A DNA stretch of 64,000 nt from Poecilobothrus nobilitatus (Eukaryota > Arthropoda > Insecta > Diptera > Dolichopodidae). The notes beneath the pieces were generated by a model that saw only the letters and a list, made by a program, of their open reading frames with translations, ran no database searches and was not told the origin of the DNA. This document shows positions 1 through 11,059 of the stretch, one piece after another (within the stretch, counting starts at the first letter, position 1; each line of letters begins with the position of its first letter). A program made the position numbers and the translations under genes. Where the stretch lies: assembly GCA_947095535.1 (NCBI GenBank), contig OX352772.1, forward strand, positions 110,799,590-110,863,589. Direction: 5' to 3'.

Positions 1-1260
1 AAAAATTAATAATAAGATAACTTGTATCTAAAATTTAGAAATAAATTAATAATAATATATTGATTTTACTTATTTTTACAAAAATTCAACTTTATTGTTT
101 TAATATTAATAGTTTCAATTATTTAATATAAATTTAAAAAATTAGTAATATTTTAAAAATTAATAATTGGATAGCTTATATCTAAAACTTATAAATAAAT
201 TATAAATAAAATATTAATTTTACTTATTTTTACAAGAATCAACTTTATTTATTGTTTTAATATTACTAGTTTTTATTTAAAATAATTTTAGAAAATGTAT
301 TTATAAACTAACTTATTTTAGTATTTAATTTTAAATAAGAATTTTATATTTAACTTATAATATGGCTTCAAAGTATTTTAATATAAAATATGTATTAGAA
401 TTTTATTTAATTCTCTCATTTAATATAAAATATGTAAAAAGAAAACTTTTAATTTAATTTTTTTTATAAGTTTTTTTATTCAAGATTATGACTATATTTA
501 ATAATAATGTAACTTATAAATATAATTTATTAATAATTAATTATAAATAAAATTATAGTTTTACTAAATTTTAAAAAATTAAACTTTATTTATTGTTTTT
601 ATTTTAGCAGTTTTCTTTTTCAAAATGTTTTAACTTTACTTAATTATTAAATATTATAATATATAATTTATATCGTTATTCAAATTATTTAAATTATAAA
701 ATGCTTCAAAAAACTCACATTAAAATATAATATGTAAATGGATAAATTCAATTTAATTTTCTTTTGATATGTTTTAAATATAAGATTAAAAATACTTACG
801 ATATTTATATATTAGTAATAAAGTAACTTAAAAATATAACTTATTAATCAATTATAAATAAAATTATTGTTTTATTAATTTTTAAAAAAATACAAATTGT
901 TTTAATTATAAAATTTTTTTTCAAAATATTTTAAACTTTAAATTTGTTTTTAGTTTTCAAATAGTTAATACAGTAATATATATAATTTATATTGTTTTTA
1001 AAATTATTTAATTTCAAATATTACTTTAATTAAAGTACTCGTATGTTTATTACAATATATTTTTTTTTAATATGATTTTACATTAAACTCATTTTAAACA
1101 AAATTATAACTCTACTGATTTACAAATGCAATGTCATTTACTTTTTTAATTTTAATAATATTAAATGTTTAACTTACGGTTTTTAATTATTGATAAATGA
1201 TTTTTCAATTTTCAAATATGTACTTTAAATAGCTCACCATTTAAAAAAAATTTATAAAAA
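1..1260. repeat. AT-rich degenerate tandem repeat
   Basis: A loosely repeated block recurs near positions 20, 170, 500, 830 and 1080. It contains the phrases 'aactttatttattgtttt' and 'ataaataaaatta.agttttact', followed by a T-rich stretch. Spacing is irregular and copies are strongly diverged. No open frame of note and no recognisable transposon end is present. It may be an old satellite or decayed element; the boundaries are approximate. Confidence 0.45.
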
Positions 1261-2280
1261 TTCACTAGGATTGAATTAAATTTTTATTGATATTTTTTTT
1301 TACATATAATTAATACTTTCGACCACTAATTACACTTAACTTGATGTCTTTAATTTAGAAATTGAAACCTATTTTATTTTATTCTATTTAATATGTAGAA
1401 TAATAATTTATAATGCATATAACAGTTTGCAAATGAGAGAAGAACAAAAACGAAATGCCAGTGTGAGCTGCAAACTTATTTGAAACATGCAAATGTTTAA
1501 TTAATTAAATAAATTTTTTTGTTTGATGATTAATAATTTTGTATTTTTAATGAATTAATTTGGTTGAATGAATTAATGAATTATTATAATTGTATATTTT
1601 GATTACAAAAAATTATAATAGGTATAAGAAATTATTGTTACAACATAATAATTAAAAAGATATGCTGATAGGGTTTAAAATTTACAATGTAATTTTATTT
1701 GAATTATTTCAAATAAACAAACTAATTAGTTTTCAATATAGTAGGTACAAATCTATTTTAAGAAATTTCAATTTTTTATAATTTCGTACTTTTTAAAATA
1801 AGAAATTTGTTTCAATTTAATTCCTTTATTAAATTTCTAAATTATTATTAAATTAATTTAAATTTTCCTTAATTATTCGTAAAGAACATTTTTTTAAACT
1901 CTTATACATTTTTAATTTGCTAATTCAAAAAAATTTAAACAGTTTGAAGCTCTTTTTAAACGTAAAAACAGTTTTATTAAAAAATTTTTTTAAATATTTT
2001 TTTTTTTTATAGATGTGTAATATATGAAGAGTCCAATAAATAAAGGTGTTAAGATACAAAATCTGAGTTTTGAATAAATTGAGGTTAAAGTTTTTTTACC
2101 TAATTTTTTTTTTGTTTAACTTGTTTAACTTAATGTGAAAAATGGTAATGAAAGACTATACAATTTTATTCATCAAGATCTGATGAAGGAAAACATTATA
2201 TTTTCCAAGTTATTAACTAAAATATGTACATAGTACTTTTATGCACCGAAGAAATAGCGACTTCATATCAAAATCGGACA
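1261..2280. other. AT-rich interval with no recognised feature
   Basis: I see no coding region, RNA gene, terminal repeat or tandem array here. The interval is AT-rich with several T homopolymers, for example near 1992-2010. It ends at the left inverted repeat of the MITE-like element at 2281. Confidence 0.5.
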
Positions 2281-2835
2281 GGGGAAAATAAAGCCCAGAG
2301 CAATAAGACCTAATAGGCCTTATTTCACATTTGAGTTGAGAAATAAGCCCTAATTTGTAAAATTTCGCGGTAGGTCTTATTTCTCATTTCAAAGATAATT
2401 AAAGCCTATAGGCCTTTTTTCATTTTAGAAATATTATATTATTTATTATTATATTATTCCAATTACAAAATTGTAGCCGACTATAAAATCCGAATATTTT
2501 GAACAGGTTTCAAACAATTTTCTATATTCTGGTCAGCCCTGTGACCTTCGCGAATTATGAAGAAACACTGACTGATGAACTTACGGAGTGAAATGTGCCA
2601 AAAAAACAGAAAACATTTTATTCCTTAAATAAGCTAAAATATATGGAAATTAAATTATGAACGAAAAATATTAAAAAATGTTATTATTGGAATAATAAAT
2701 TACAATTAGGCTTTAATTGCATTATTTAGAAAAAATAATTAGGCCTTATTTCACTTTGGAATAAGAAAATAAGCATTCATTTCAAAATGAAATAAGGCCT
2801 ATTAGGCTTTATTGCTCTAGTCCTTATTTCTCCCC
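2281..2835. mobile_element. MITE-like element with ~45-bp terminal inverted repeats
   Basis: The left end starts GGGGAAAATAAAG and continues through 'agcaataagacctaatagg'. The reverse complement of the right end starts GGGGAGAAATAAGG and continues through 'agcaataaagcctaatagg'. The two ends pair over about 45 bp with a few mismatches. The 555-bp interior is non-coding and repeats motifs of the type AATAAGGCCTATTAGG. No clear target duplication is visible in the flanks (ACA on the left, ACC on the right). A non-autonomous DNA transposon is the likely identity; the superfamily is undetermined. Confidence 0.6.
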
Positions 2836-3908
2836 ACCCAAAAGCGTTGTGAATGAAGGTGTTATATAATAATTTCTACCAAAATTTGGTAATTTTATTC
2901 TGATAATAGATATTTTTTTTTGGTAATTTGGTAATTTTTTTGATAATTTGGTAATTTTTTGAAATAATTAGAAGAATGAGAAAATTAAAATCTGGGACCA
3001 ATTAGAGAAAAAAATCCTTTTTAGAAAATATTGAACTATAAGTTAAAATATTGTGTAGCCACATAATTACACAACTTTAGCGTAATTAGAAAACCTTAAC
3101 TAAATGTCAAAATTTTTTAATTTTATTAAAAATCTAAATTTTTTACGTTTGCTTAAAATGGAAAAGTAAGTTACAAATTTGCTAAAATAATTTAATAAAC
3201 ATAATTCATAATAAACTACTTCCTAAAAATATCTTGTGAAGAAAAAAACTCGGCTTGTGGATGTGAATGAATATCCCTCTCAAGGTGAACAAGATAATGG
3301 ATCTACGGTGACTGCAAGAAAAATTAGATGAATTTGATTGTGAAGAATTAAGTTCAAGTTCAGCAAGTAGTGAACGCGAAAAATACTACAGGAAATTCCA
3401 GATGCAGTAGGCTTGTCATAGCTAAAAGAGAAGAAAGAAAGTGGCTAAGGAACTGGATGAAGGAAATAAAGCGGCTCATAGAGTTTGGTCTGCTAAAAAT
3501 TAATTTTAGTTTATATTATATACATATAATTTTATGCGTTCAAAAGGTTTTACATATTTAACTTTAAAAATTTTATGTTTCTTGACAATGTTCCTTTAGA
3601 ATTTGTAATTTTTTCTTTAGTTTTTGTATACATATATGAATTGTTGTTTGTTATTTTTATGTTGCATATATGACTAATTGTTTTGTTTATTTTTATAATA
3701 TATGTATAAAAAAATTTTAATATCAGACAAAACCATTGTGTTTTAATATCCAACATATGTATATTGGTAACATTTTTTGTCAATTTGGTAACTTTTCAAA
3801 ACCAATTAGGAAAACAAATTTTTTTCTGAGTGGCAACCCTGCTAATAATATATTTTTTGTTTTTTTGTATAAAACGTACACATAAAAAAAAAACAATTTT
3901 TTGCTCAA
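2836..3908. other. AT-rich interval, no supported gene
   Basis: A small array of 'tttggtaattttt' repeats lies at about 2884-2960. A stretch at 3240-3500 has a somewhat more coding-like composition, including a serine-rich run near 3350, but stops in all frames and no family match make a gene unsupported. The sequence at about 3862-3908 resembles the PolB/Penelope flank seen at 11035-11070. That flank is the target of the next element. Confidence 0.4.
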
Positions 3909-4293
3909 TGGGCCATTCCATACGAGTAGTGTCTTCTTTCGTTTCGTGACTTTTTTCCTCTTTTTTTTATTTCCACACTGTTAATCTCGATTGTTGTTAC
4001 TTTTATAATATATGTATGTAAATATTTAATTTTAAAACAAAATTTGTTGTGAGAGGTAGATAATAAATACGAGAATGAAATGTATGTACACATAACATTT
4101 TTTTGACCCTAAAAAAATTTTTATTTGAGGTTTTGTTTGTGTTAGTAGACTAAATTTTTATACTCTAAAATTTTTGTTTAAAAAATTACTCCTAAAAATC
4201 CCCACCACAAATTTAGTTTATAGGCAAGCCGGAATGAAACGAAGGTAAAATAAAAAATAACGAAAGAGGACACTACTCGTGTGGAATGGCCCA
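3909..4293. mobile_element. Short MITE with ~36-bp inverted repeats
   Basis: The left end reads TGGGCCATTCCATACGAG and the reverse complement of the right end reads TGGGCCATTCCACACGAG. Pairing continues for about 36 bp, up to the 'TCTTTCGTT' phrase. The flanks join as 'gctcaa' and 'ataaatctaata'. This matches the uninterrupted sequence 'ctcaataaatctaata' at 11063, so CAA or CAAT was probably duplicated on insertion. The 385-bp interior is non-coding. The element is probably a non-autonomous DNA transposon; the superfamily is not clear. Confidence 0.65.
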
Positions 4294-4307
4294 ATAAATC
4301 TAATATT

Positions 4308-5828
4308 TATACCCGTACGATAGGATCGGGTATAATAAAATTACTCCTCCGTTTGTAACACCTCGAAATAAGCGAGCTAGATATACCTTCAAAGGTATGG
4401 ATCGGATCAGAAAAAAATTCTAAGACTTTTGAGCCATGTCCGTCTGTCCGTCCGTCAGCACGCTAACTCAAAAACTAAGAAGGCTAGAATCTTCAAATTT
4501 ACACAAAATATTCTGGGAGTAATTTGTAGGTTCCCTTTTTTTTTTGGTTGAGTTTGGGCCAAGCCTTAGGGTAGCTCTCGAACACCTAACTTTTAGATCC
4601 CCACATTGTTTTTGCAATAGAGCTATGAAATTTTAATTACTGATAGATTTCACAAAAATATTAATTTTATTTTTAATAACTTTTTTTTGTAGCCCCACCC
4701 GTTACGGAGCTACAGCTCCCCAAAGGTTCAAAAAAGCTCTATATTTAAATTGTTATAGCACAAGTTGTATAAGGCATATCTTCATTTTGAAAACGCCAAA
4801 CGATTACTATTTTTATTAGCTTTAAAAGTATATATACAGTAAATATATACTTGTGGCATACGGTGTTTTAATTTACCGTTATGCGAAACTCAAATTTTGC
4901 AAAATTCTTTAACCCTTCCATCTTCTAAACGGTTTAAGTTGGAAACTTGAAATTTTGACAAAAGTTAGATCTTTGAAAATAAGTATGAGTCATTTAAGAA
5001 GATTTTTTTGTATCACCCCCCGTTTAGGAGCTGTAAGGGGTCAAAAACTGAAAATTTCCTATTTTTAAACACCTGTAAATTAAAGCTTCAACATTATACT
5101 CTTATTTCTGTTAACAACATTTTTTAATAATATAGGGTTACTTTATAATTGACGAAAGTGTTACTTGATTTTTTCAAATTTTCTAACAAATTTCTTTAAC
5201 GAATTTTTTGCATTTTGTTTTACTCGATAATTTGAAATTGTTGAGGATATAATGCGTAGTACATAAAAATGTAAATAAATATACAACATAACGGTTGCTT
5301 GAAGAATTTTTATTTATATGATATTGATATACATACATACTTATATAATATCATGTTTATTTACATATCGTATATGTCACTAGTGACTGAATGATAAGAG
5401 TATAGATGTATATTATATAGCGCCGTATTTACATACATATATGTATTTTATTGTACTTATAAGAAATTATTCTGTCAATGGAATATTTAAATATAATATA
5501 ATATAATATTTAAAATTATATTTACTATTTTGTACTAAGTAAATTTAATATACATTTACCGCTTAGTATTAAATGGTACTATAAAATATTTGAAAATGTT
5601 TTGAATTGATAATCGTTATGTTAAAATCTGCTTTTGCAGAATGTATAAACATATAGTTTGAATATATGTACAACCCATAATTCTAGAAATAATAAAATTC
5701 ACCCAAATTATTTTAAAATACTAAAATATTAAAAAAATAATATTGTAAGCAAAGTGACAGGCTGTGAACATACTAACGGTTCGTACGGGTATCTAACAGT
5801 TGACAAAGTCAACTGTATTCTTCCTCGT
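4308..5828 (+). mobile_element. DINE-1/Helentron-like element, family A, copy 1
   Basis: A non-coding element of about 1.5 kb. It begins TATACCCGTACGATAGGATC, a 5' end that is itself an inverted repeat. It carries a GTCYGTCC microsatellite at about 4438-4457 after the phrase GAGCCATGTCCGTC. It ends with the inverted subterminal repeat TTCGTACGGGTAT followed by an 8-bp-stem hairpin CAGTTGAC-AAA-GTCAACTG at 5797-5815. Subterminal inverted repeats, a (GTCY)n tract and a 3' hairpin define the DINE-1 or Helentron-associated elements known from flies. The family assignment rests on this architecture. The core carries phrases such as 'ttacggagctacagctcc' that recur in families A and C. Confidence 0.75.
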
Positions 5829-5970
5829 TTTTGTTGTTGTTTATTTAAGTAAATCTGTTATTTAAGTAAATGCGTTCAATTAAAGTTTTTATATATTTAT
5901 GTATGGATTCTTCTTGTTTGGATATTGGGTTGTTCATGTGTAGCATTGTACAGTAACAAAATGTTATGAT
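5829..5970. other. Short spacer between two family A elements
   Basis: About 140 bp of unassigned AT-rich sequence containing 'ttatttaagtaaatctgttatttaagtaaat', a short direct repeat. No gene is visible. Confidence 0.4.
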
Positions 5971-7534
5971 TATACCCGTACGATAGGATCGGGTATAATA
6001 AAATTACTCCTCCGTTTGTAACACCTCGAAATAAGCGAGCTAGATATACCTTCAAAGGTATGGATCGGATCAGAAAAAAATTCTAAGACTTTTGAGCCAT
6101 GTCCGTCCGTCCGTCCGTCAGCACGCTAACTCAAAAACTAAGAAAGCTAGAATCTTCAAATTTACACAAAATATTCTGGGAGTAATTTGTAGGTTCCCTA
6201 TTTTTTTTGGTTGAGTTTGGACCAAAACTTAGGGTAGCTCTCGAACACCTAACTTTTAGATCCCCACATTTTTTTTGAAATAGAGCTATGAAATTTTAAC
6301 TGCTGATAGATCTCACAAAAATATTAATTTATTTTTAATAACTTTTTTTGTAGCCCTACCCGTTACGGAGCTACAGCTCCCCAAAGGTTCAAAAAAGTTC
6401 TATATTTAAATTGTTATAGCACAAGTTGTATAAGATATATCTTCATTTTGAAAACGCCAAACGATTACTATTTTTATTAGCTTTAAAAGTATATATACAG
6501 TAAATATATACTTGTGGCATACGGTGTCTTAATTTACCGTTATGCGAAACTCAAATTTTCCAAAATACTTTAACCCTTCCATCTTCTAAACGGTTTAAGT
6601 TGGAAACTTGAAATTTTGACAAAAGTTAGATCTTTGAAAATAAGTATGAGTCATTTAAGAAGATTTTTTTGTATCACCCCCCGTTTAGGAGCTGTAAGGG
6701 GTCAAAAATTGAAAATTTCCTATTTATAAACACCTGTAACTTGAACACCTGTTAAAATTTTTTTGAAGTAATACACAAAAATTAAAGCTTCAACATTATA
6801 CTCTTATTTTTGTTAACAACTTTTTTTAATAATATAGGGTTACTTTATAATTGACGAAAGTGTTACTTGATTTTTTCAAATTTTCTAACAAATTTCTTCA
6901 ACAAATTTTTTCCATTTGTTTTACTCGATAATTTGAAATTGTTGAGGATATAATGCGTAGTACAAAAAAATGTAAATAAATAAACAACATAACGGTTGCT
7001 TGAAGAATTTTTATTTATATGATATTTTATATACATACATACTTATATAATATCATGTTTATTTACATATCGTATATGCCACTAGTGAGTGAATGATAAG
7101 AGTATATATGTATATTATATAGTGCCGTATTTACATACATATATGTATTTTATTGTACTTATAAGAAATTATTCTGTCAATGGAATATTTAAATATAATA
7201 TAATATAATATTTAAAATTATATTTACTGTTTTGTACTTAGTAAATTTAATATACATTTACCGCTTAGTATTAAATGGTACTATAGAATATTTGAAAAAG
7301 TTTTGGATTGATAATCGTTATGTGGAAGGTTAGAATCTGCTTTTGAAGAATGTACATATAAACATATAGTTTGAATATATGTACAACCCATAGTACTAGA
7401 AATTATAAAATTCACCCAAATTATTTTAAAATACTAAAATATTAAAAAAATAATATTGTAAGCAGAGTGAAAGGCTGTGAACATACTAACGTTTCGTACG
7501 GGTATCTAAGAGTTGACAAAGTCAACTGTATTCG
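5971..7534 (+). mobile_element. DINE-1/Helentron-like element, family A, copy 2
   Basis: Nearly the same sequence as the copy at 4308. It has the 5' end TATACCCGTACGATAGGATC, a (GTCC)n tract near 6100-6118, a 3' subterminal repeat TTCGTACGGGTAT at 7493-7505, and the hairpin AGTTGAC-AAA-GTCAACT just after it. It lies in the same orientation as copy 1, separated by only about 140 bp. The two differ by scattered substitutions and a ~30-bp indel near 6735-6765. No coding capacity is present. Confidence 0.75.
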
Positions 7535-8112
7535 TTTTATCAACACCTCGTTTTATTTAAATTTAACACTTCTTTTTTGTTAAGATTTTTAAATACAAGT
7601 GTGATTTTTGTAATGTGCGTCAAACAAACATATTTTTTTTAGGTTTCTTATTGCTACTACAAACATAATTACTACAAACATAATTACAAATTACAGGCAT
7701 ATTATGTACACACACACACATATGTAGATTCTTAAGTTTAGATATTATTATGCTGGAAATAAGAATAGTAAAATGTATGCTTGATAAAGAATTAATCAAT
7801 TTTTATGTACTACATTTAATATAAGTTTGTACATCTGTAAGTATGTTTATATCATGCAAAAGTACGTACTTACATTAATATTAATTCTGTAGCTATTTCA
7901 AGTCTTTGAACAAAGTGCACAATTTTTAAAAGAAAGTCTTGAAAGCTTAGAAGGTTATCATAAAATAAAATTGCATTTGAGTTCAAGAAATATGTATGTA
8001 TGTGCATACATAAGTAGGTATGTACATACATACATGTATGTACGTATGATTGTATCATACAATCGTACATACATTGGTATTTTTGGACATAGTACCTACA
8101 ATCTACATACAG
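7535..8112. repeat. Unassigned interval with TACATA/TATG microsatellites
   Basis: The first 300 bases show no gene or element. Dinucleotide (CA)n occurs near 7710-7720. A dense TATGTATG/TACATACA microsatellite runs from about 7990 to 8075 and includes the palindromic stretch 'tgattgtatcatacaatcgt'. Such TACATA-type microsatellites are common in fly genomes. Confidence 0.5.
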
Positions 8113-9013
8113 CTCTGTGAAATAAGTCCTAAGATTTTTAATGATATAATTCCTAAAATTTTTTCATACAAAGTTAGGAGTTATTTCATAATGAAATTAT
8201 TCCTAAATTGTTAGGAATTATTTCATTTGTCTCATTATTAAGGCGTCAGAGATTTTGGGAGGGATTTTAGAATTGAATTGAAAATCAAGATTATACCTAC
8301 GCCTTTTACAGGATATTTAGATATATGCATATGCGAGTTTCTGAATTAGGCGAGATTTTAGAGTTGGTTACAAAATCAGGGTTATACGCTTTTTCCAGAA
8401 TATTTATATGTATATCTGTGACATTGTCTATTACCAGAGATTTTAGAGTTGGTTACAAAATCAGGGTTATACGCTTTTTCCAGAATATTTATATAGATGT
8501 ATATGTGATATTGTGTATTAGGAGGGATTTTAGAGTTGGATTCAAAATCAGGGTAATATGCTTTTTCCAAAATATGTATATAAATAATACTCCTATTGTC
8601 AGGGATTTTGGTAGGGATTTTAGAATTGAATTTAAAATCAGGACTATACGCCTTTTACAGAATATTTATTTAGATATATGCTCATGCGAGTTTTGAAATA
8701 GGAGGATTATATACATCCTAAAAATCCCTCCTATCAGACAATTATGTCACATATACATATATATAAATATTCTGGAAAAAGCGTATAGTCCTGATTTTGA
8801 ATCCAACTTTAATATGACCCCTAATATTGAATATCAGTGCTTAACCTAATGTCAAAAATAATTACCTAAAATGTTAGGGATTATTTCATTTTTAAATTAG
8901 GAATTATTTCATTTTGTTAGAAGTTATTTCATTTTCGGTTTAGGTATTATTTCATTAGAAGTTATTTCATTACAAATATTAGGATTTATTTCATTAGCAG
9001 TTATTTCACAGAG
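8113..9013. mobile_element. Foldback-type element with internal tandem arrays
   Basis: The ends are perfect inverted copies: CTCTGTGAAATAA at 8113-8125 and TTATTTCACAGAG at 9001-9013. Inside each end are short arrays of variants of 'ttaggaattatttcatt', in opposite orientation on the two sides. The centre (about 8240-8700) holds roughly four diverged ~70-110-bp repeats containing 'gattttagagttggttacaaaatcaggg'-like text (shown in pieces: 'gattttagagttgg', 'aaatcagggttatacgc'), followed by an inverted copy near 8770-8815. A 123-codon open frame at 8325-8696 is an artefact of these repeats. The element is probably non-autonomous. Confidence 0.6.
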
Positions 9014-9099
9014 TATGTGTATATATATGTACAGGTATCAATGTATGTATGTATGTATGTACATATAATAAAAATGCAAAGCATAAAGTTAAACTTCGA

Positions 9100-9722
9100 A
9101 AAGTTATTTAACCACCTTAAAGACGGTATTGCAAACCCAGATGTGTACAAATGTGTGCCTAAATGTGTACACGTGTACAGGTGTGAAAAATGTGTACAGG
9201 TGCCTAAAAATAGCAAATTTTTAATTTTTCATCCCTAATACCTCTTAAACAGGGAGTGGTCCAAAAAAAATTTCTGAGCAAACTTATACTAATTTTAAAA
9301 GTTCTTTCTTGCCTCAAAATTTCAAGCCTCTAAAAGCGTGCCCGAGTTATGAAAGTAGAAAAATCATGCAAAATTTGGTTTTCACACAACGGTAAATTTA
9401 AATACTAGAGTTAAAAAAATTGCAAAACTTTGATATTAATTTACAAAGCTAAGAAAAGTACCTGTCGAATGACGTTGTCAGATTGAAAAAATGATAATCA
9501 GAACATGAGATATAAGCATTGAAAAATAGGGCTTTTTTTAAGTTTGAGGAGCTGTAGCTCCGTAATGGATGGGGCTACATGAAAAAGTTGTTCCACTTTT
9601 AATTTTTCTTCTCTATCTTTAAAGGTGTAGAAATTTTGTAAATAGACAAATGGACGGACAGAGTGAAACTAATAAGCACATTTTTTCAAAATTTTTTGGA
9701 AATGAGCTAAAAACAAATACTT
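9100..9722 (-). mobile_element. DINE-1-like fragment, family C
   Basis: Read on the minus strand, a 5' end of the type AGCTCATTTCC...AATGTGCT (9686-9718) is followed by a short TCCGTCC tract (9651-9662). The core phrases 'agctacagctcc' and 'taccgtt' follow and are shared with the elements at 52783-53815 and 34870-35560. The 3' part fades into a microsatellite-like stretch around 9130-9200 rich in 'gtgtacaggtg'. Boundaries are approximate and no coding capacity is present. Confidence 0.5.
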
Positions 9723-9831
9723 TAAAGTAATTTTTAAAGCAAAAAACTTACTAAATGAAAACTACTACTACTCGTATAATAACAATTCCACTATTAATAC
9801 CTACATCAATAAGAAAAAAAGTAAACGTAAC

Positions 9832-10884
9832 AGTAAGTCGATGCAAGCGACTTATTTATACTCTACACCTAAAAAATTCAAATTAAATTAAAAATCCATA
9901 AGTTATTTTAGTTTGGTATTTAATATAAGCTAAAAAAAATTAATGCTTTTAGAACCTTTGTACAAAATTTCAGGTTTCTATCTTTATTAAATTCGAAGAT
10001 ATGCTTGTGCTTGTTCGGTTTTGGGAGTTGTGTGGGAGATACCCGAACAACCATTCCAATTCATCTGAAATTTTAAGCAAATCAGGGATTCAGGAAACAA
10101 CACCCTGGTATTAAATTTGCAGTTTCTATTTTTATTAATTTCGAAGATATGCTTGTTCGGTTTTGGGAGTTGTATGGGAGGTACCTGAACGATCACTCCA
10201 ATTCATCTCAAATTTTAGGCAAATCAGGGATTTAGGAAACAGCACCCTCGTATCAAATTTGAAGTTCCTATCTCTATTAATTTCGAAGATATGCTTGTTC
10301 GATTTTGGGAGTTGTATGGGAGGTACCCGAACAGCTCCTCCAATTCATCTCAAATTTAGAACAAATAAGGGATTCAGGAAACAACACCCTAGTACTAAAT
10401 TTTAAGTTTTTATCTTTATTAATTTCGAAGATATGTTTGTTCGGTTTTGAAAGTTGTATGGGAACTACCCGAACAACCACTCCAATTCATCTCAAATTTT
10501 AGGGATATCAGGGATTCAGGAAAACACAGCCTTGTACAAAATTTTAAGTTTCTATCTTTATTAATTTTTAAGTTATGCGTATTCTGTTTTGGGAGTTGTA
10601 TGGGAGGTACCCGAACGCATGGTCCGATTTCGCCTATTTACAATCCCCGCCTTACATTAGTCATTGTTAACCTACAGTATAAATTTCATCAAGATAGCAT
10701 CATTATTTTTTAAGTTATCGTGCGTACGGACGGACGGACGGACGGACGGACATCGCTAAATCGACTAAGGCGGTGATCCTGATTCAGAATATATATACAT
10801 GTCTAAACCTAACTCGCTTGCTTTTGGTGGTTACAAATACCATACCAAAGTTAATATACCCTATACTTAATGTGTAGGGTATAA
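9832..10884 (-). mobile_element. DINE-1/Helentron-like element, family B, with internal ~142-bp tandem repeats
   Basis: On the minus strand the element starts near 10884 with the subterminal repeat ATACCCTACAC. It has a (GTCC)5 tract at 10727-10752 and a core of four to five tandem copies of a ~142-bp unit (about 9985-10610) containing 'ttcgaagatatgcttgttcg' and a phrase on 'gtatgggaggtacccgaac'. It ends with the inverted subterminal repeat GTGTAGAGTAT and a hairpin AAGTCG-cttgcat-CGACTT (9835-9853). This is the DINE-1 plan, but with ends unlike family A. Short open frames of 65-88 codons in the array are repeat artefacts. Confidence 0.7.
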
Positions 10885-10886
10885 AA

Positions 10887-11055
10887 ATAGGAAAATTATT
10901 CATGTTTAGTATTATATTGTATTCGCCCTGATGATGGCAGTGATGCCGAAATATATATAGGCTTTATAATAAATAAATATAATATTTTAAGAATTATAAA
11001 AATAAAATATTAATAAAATTATTTTGTGAACAAAAAGTATAAATAAAAACCAATT
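10887..11055 (+). mobile_element. Penelope-like element tail (3' flank only)
   Basis: This stretch matches the sequence following the GIY-YIG remnant at 30216-30530, from 'aaataggaaaattattcatg' through the hammerhead-like motif to 'aataaaaaccaatttttt'. Here the GIY-YIG part is absent and the tail joins directly to PolB sequence on the minus strand at about 11060. The same join occurs at 18400, 30780 and 33600. Confidence 0.55.
10925..10962 (+). ncRNA. Hammerhead-ribozyme-like motif
   Basis: Core elements are in order: CTGATGA (10928-10934), a stem-loop GGCA-GTGA-TGCC, then GAAA (10948-10951). They are bracketed by GCC (10925-10927) and GGC (10960-10962), which can form stem I. A second helix TATTATA/TATAATA further out would extend stem I across an internal loop. 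Stem III is minimal (TATATATA). One unpaired T lies between CTGATGA and stem II. Penelope-like elements are known to carry minimal hammerheads in their terminal regions. Activity is untested. Confidence 0.5.
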
Positions 11056-11059
11056 TTTT

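Noticed and set aside
3370..3561. 63-codon open frame at 3370-3561
   Set aside because: No family motif, flanking stops in the plausible continuation, and AT-rich DNA gives many frames of this size.
7988..8082. Possible CRISPR-like or regularly spaced repeat
   Set aside because: Simple TATG/TACA microsatellite without unique spacers, in a eukaryotic context.
8325..8696. 123-codon open frame
   Set aside because: It is built of repeats of the foldback element and its repeated protein pattern follows the DNA repeat.
9987..10713. Overlapping 65-88-codon frames on both strands
   Set aside because: They recur with the ~142-bp repeat period in both strands, so they are artefacts of the DINE-1-like core.
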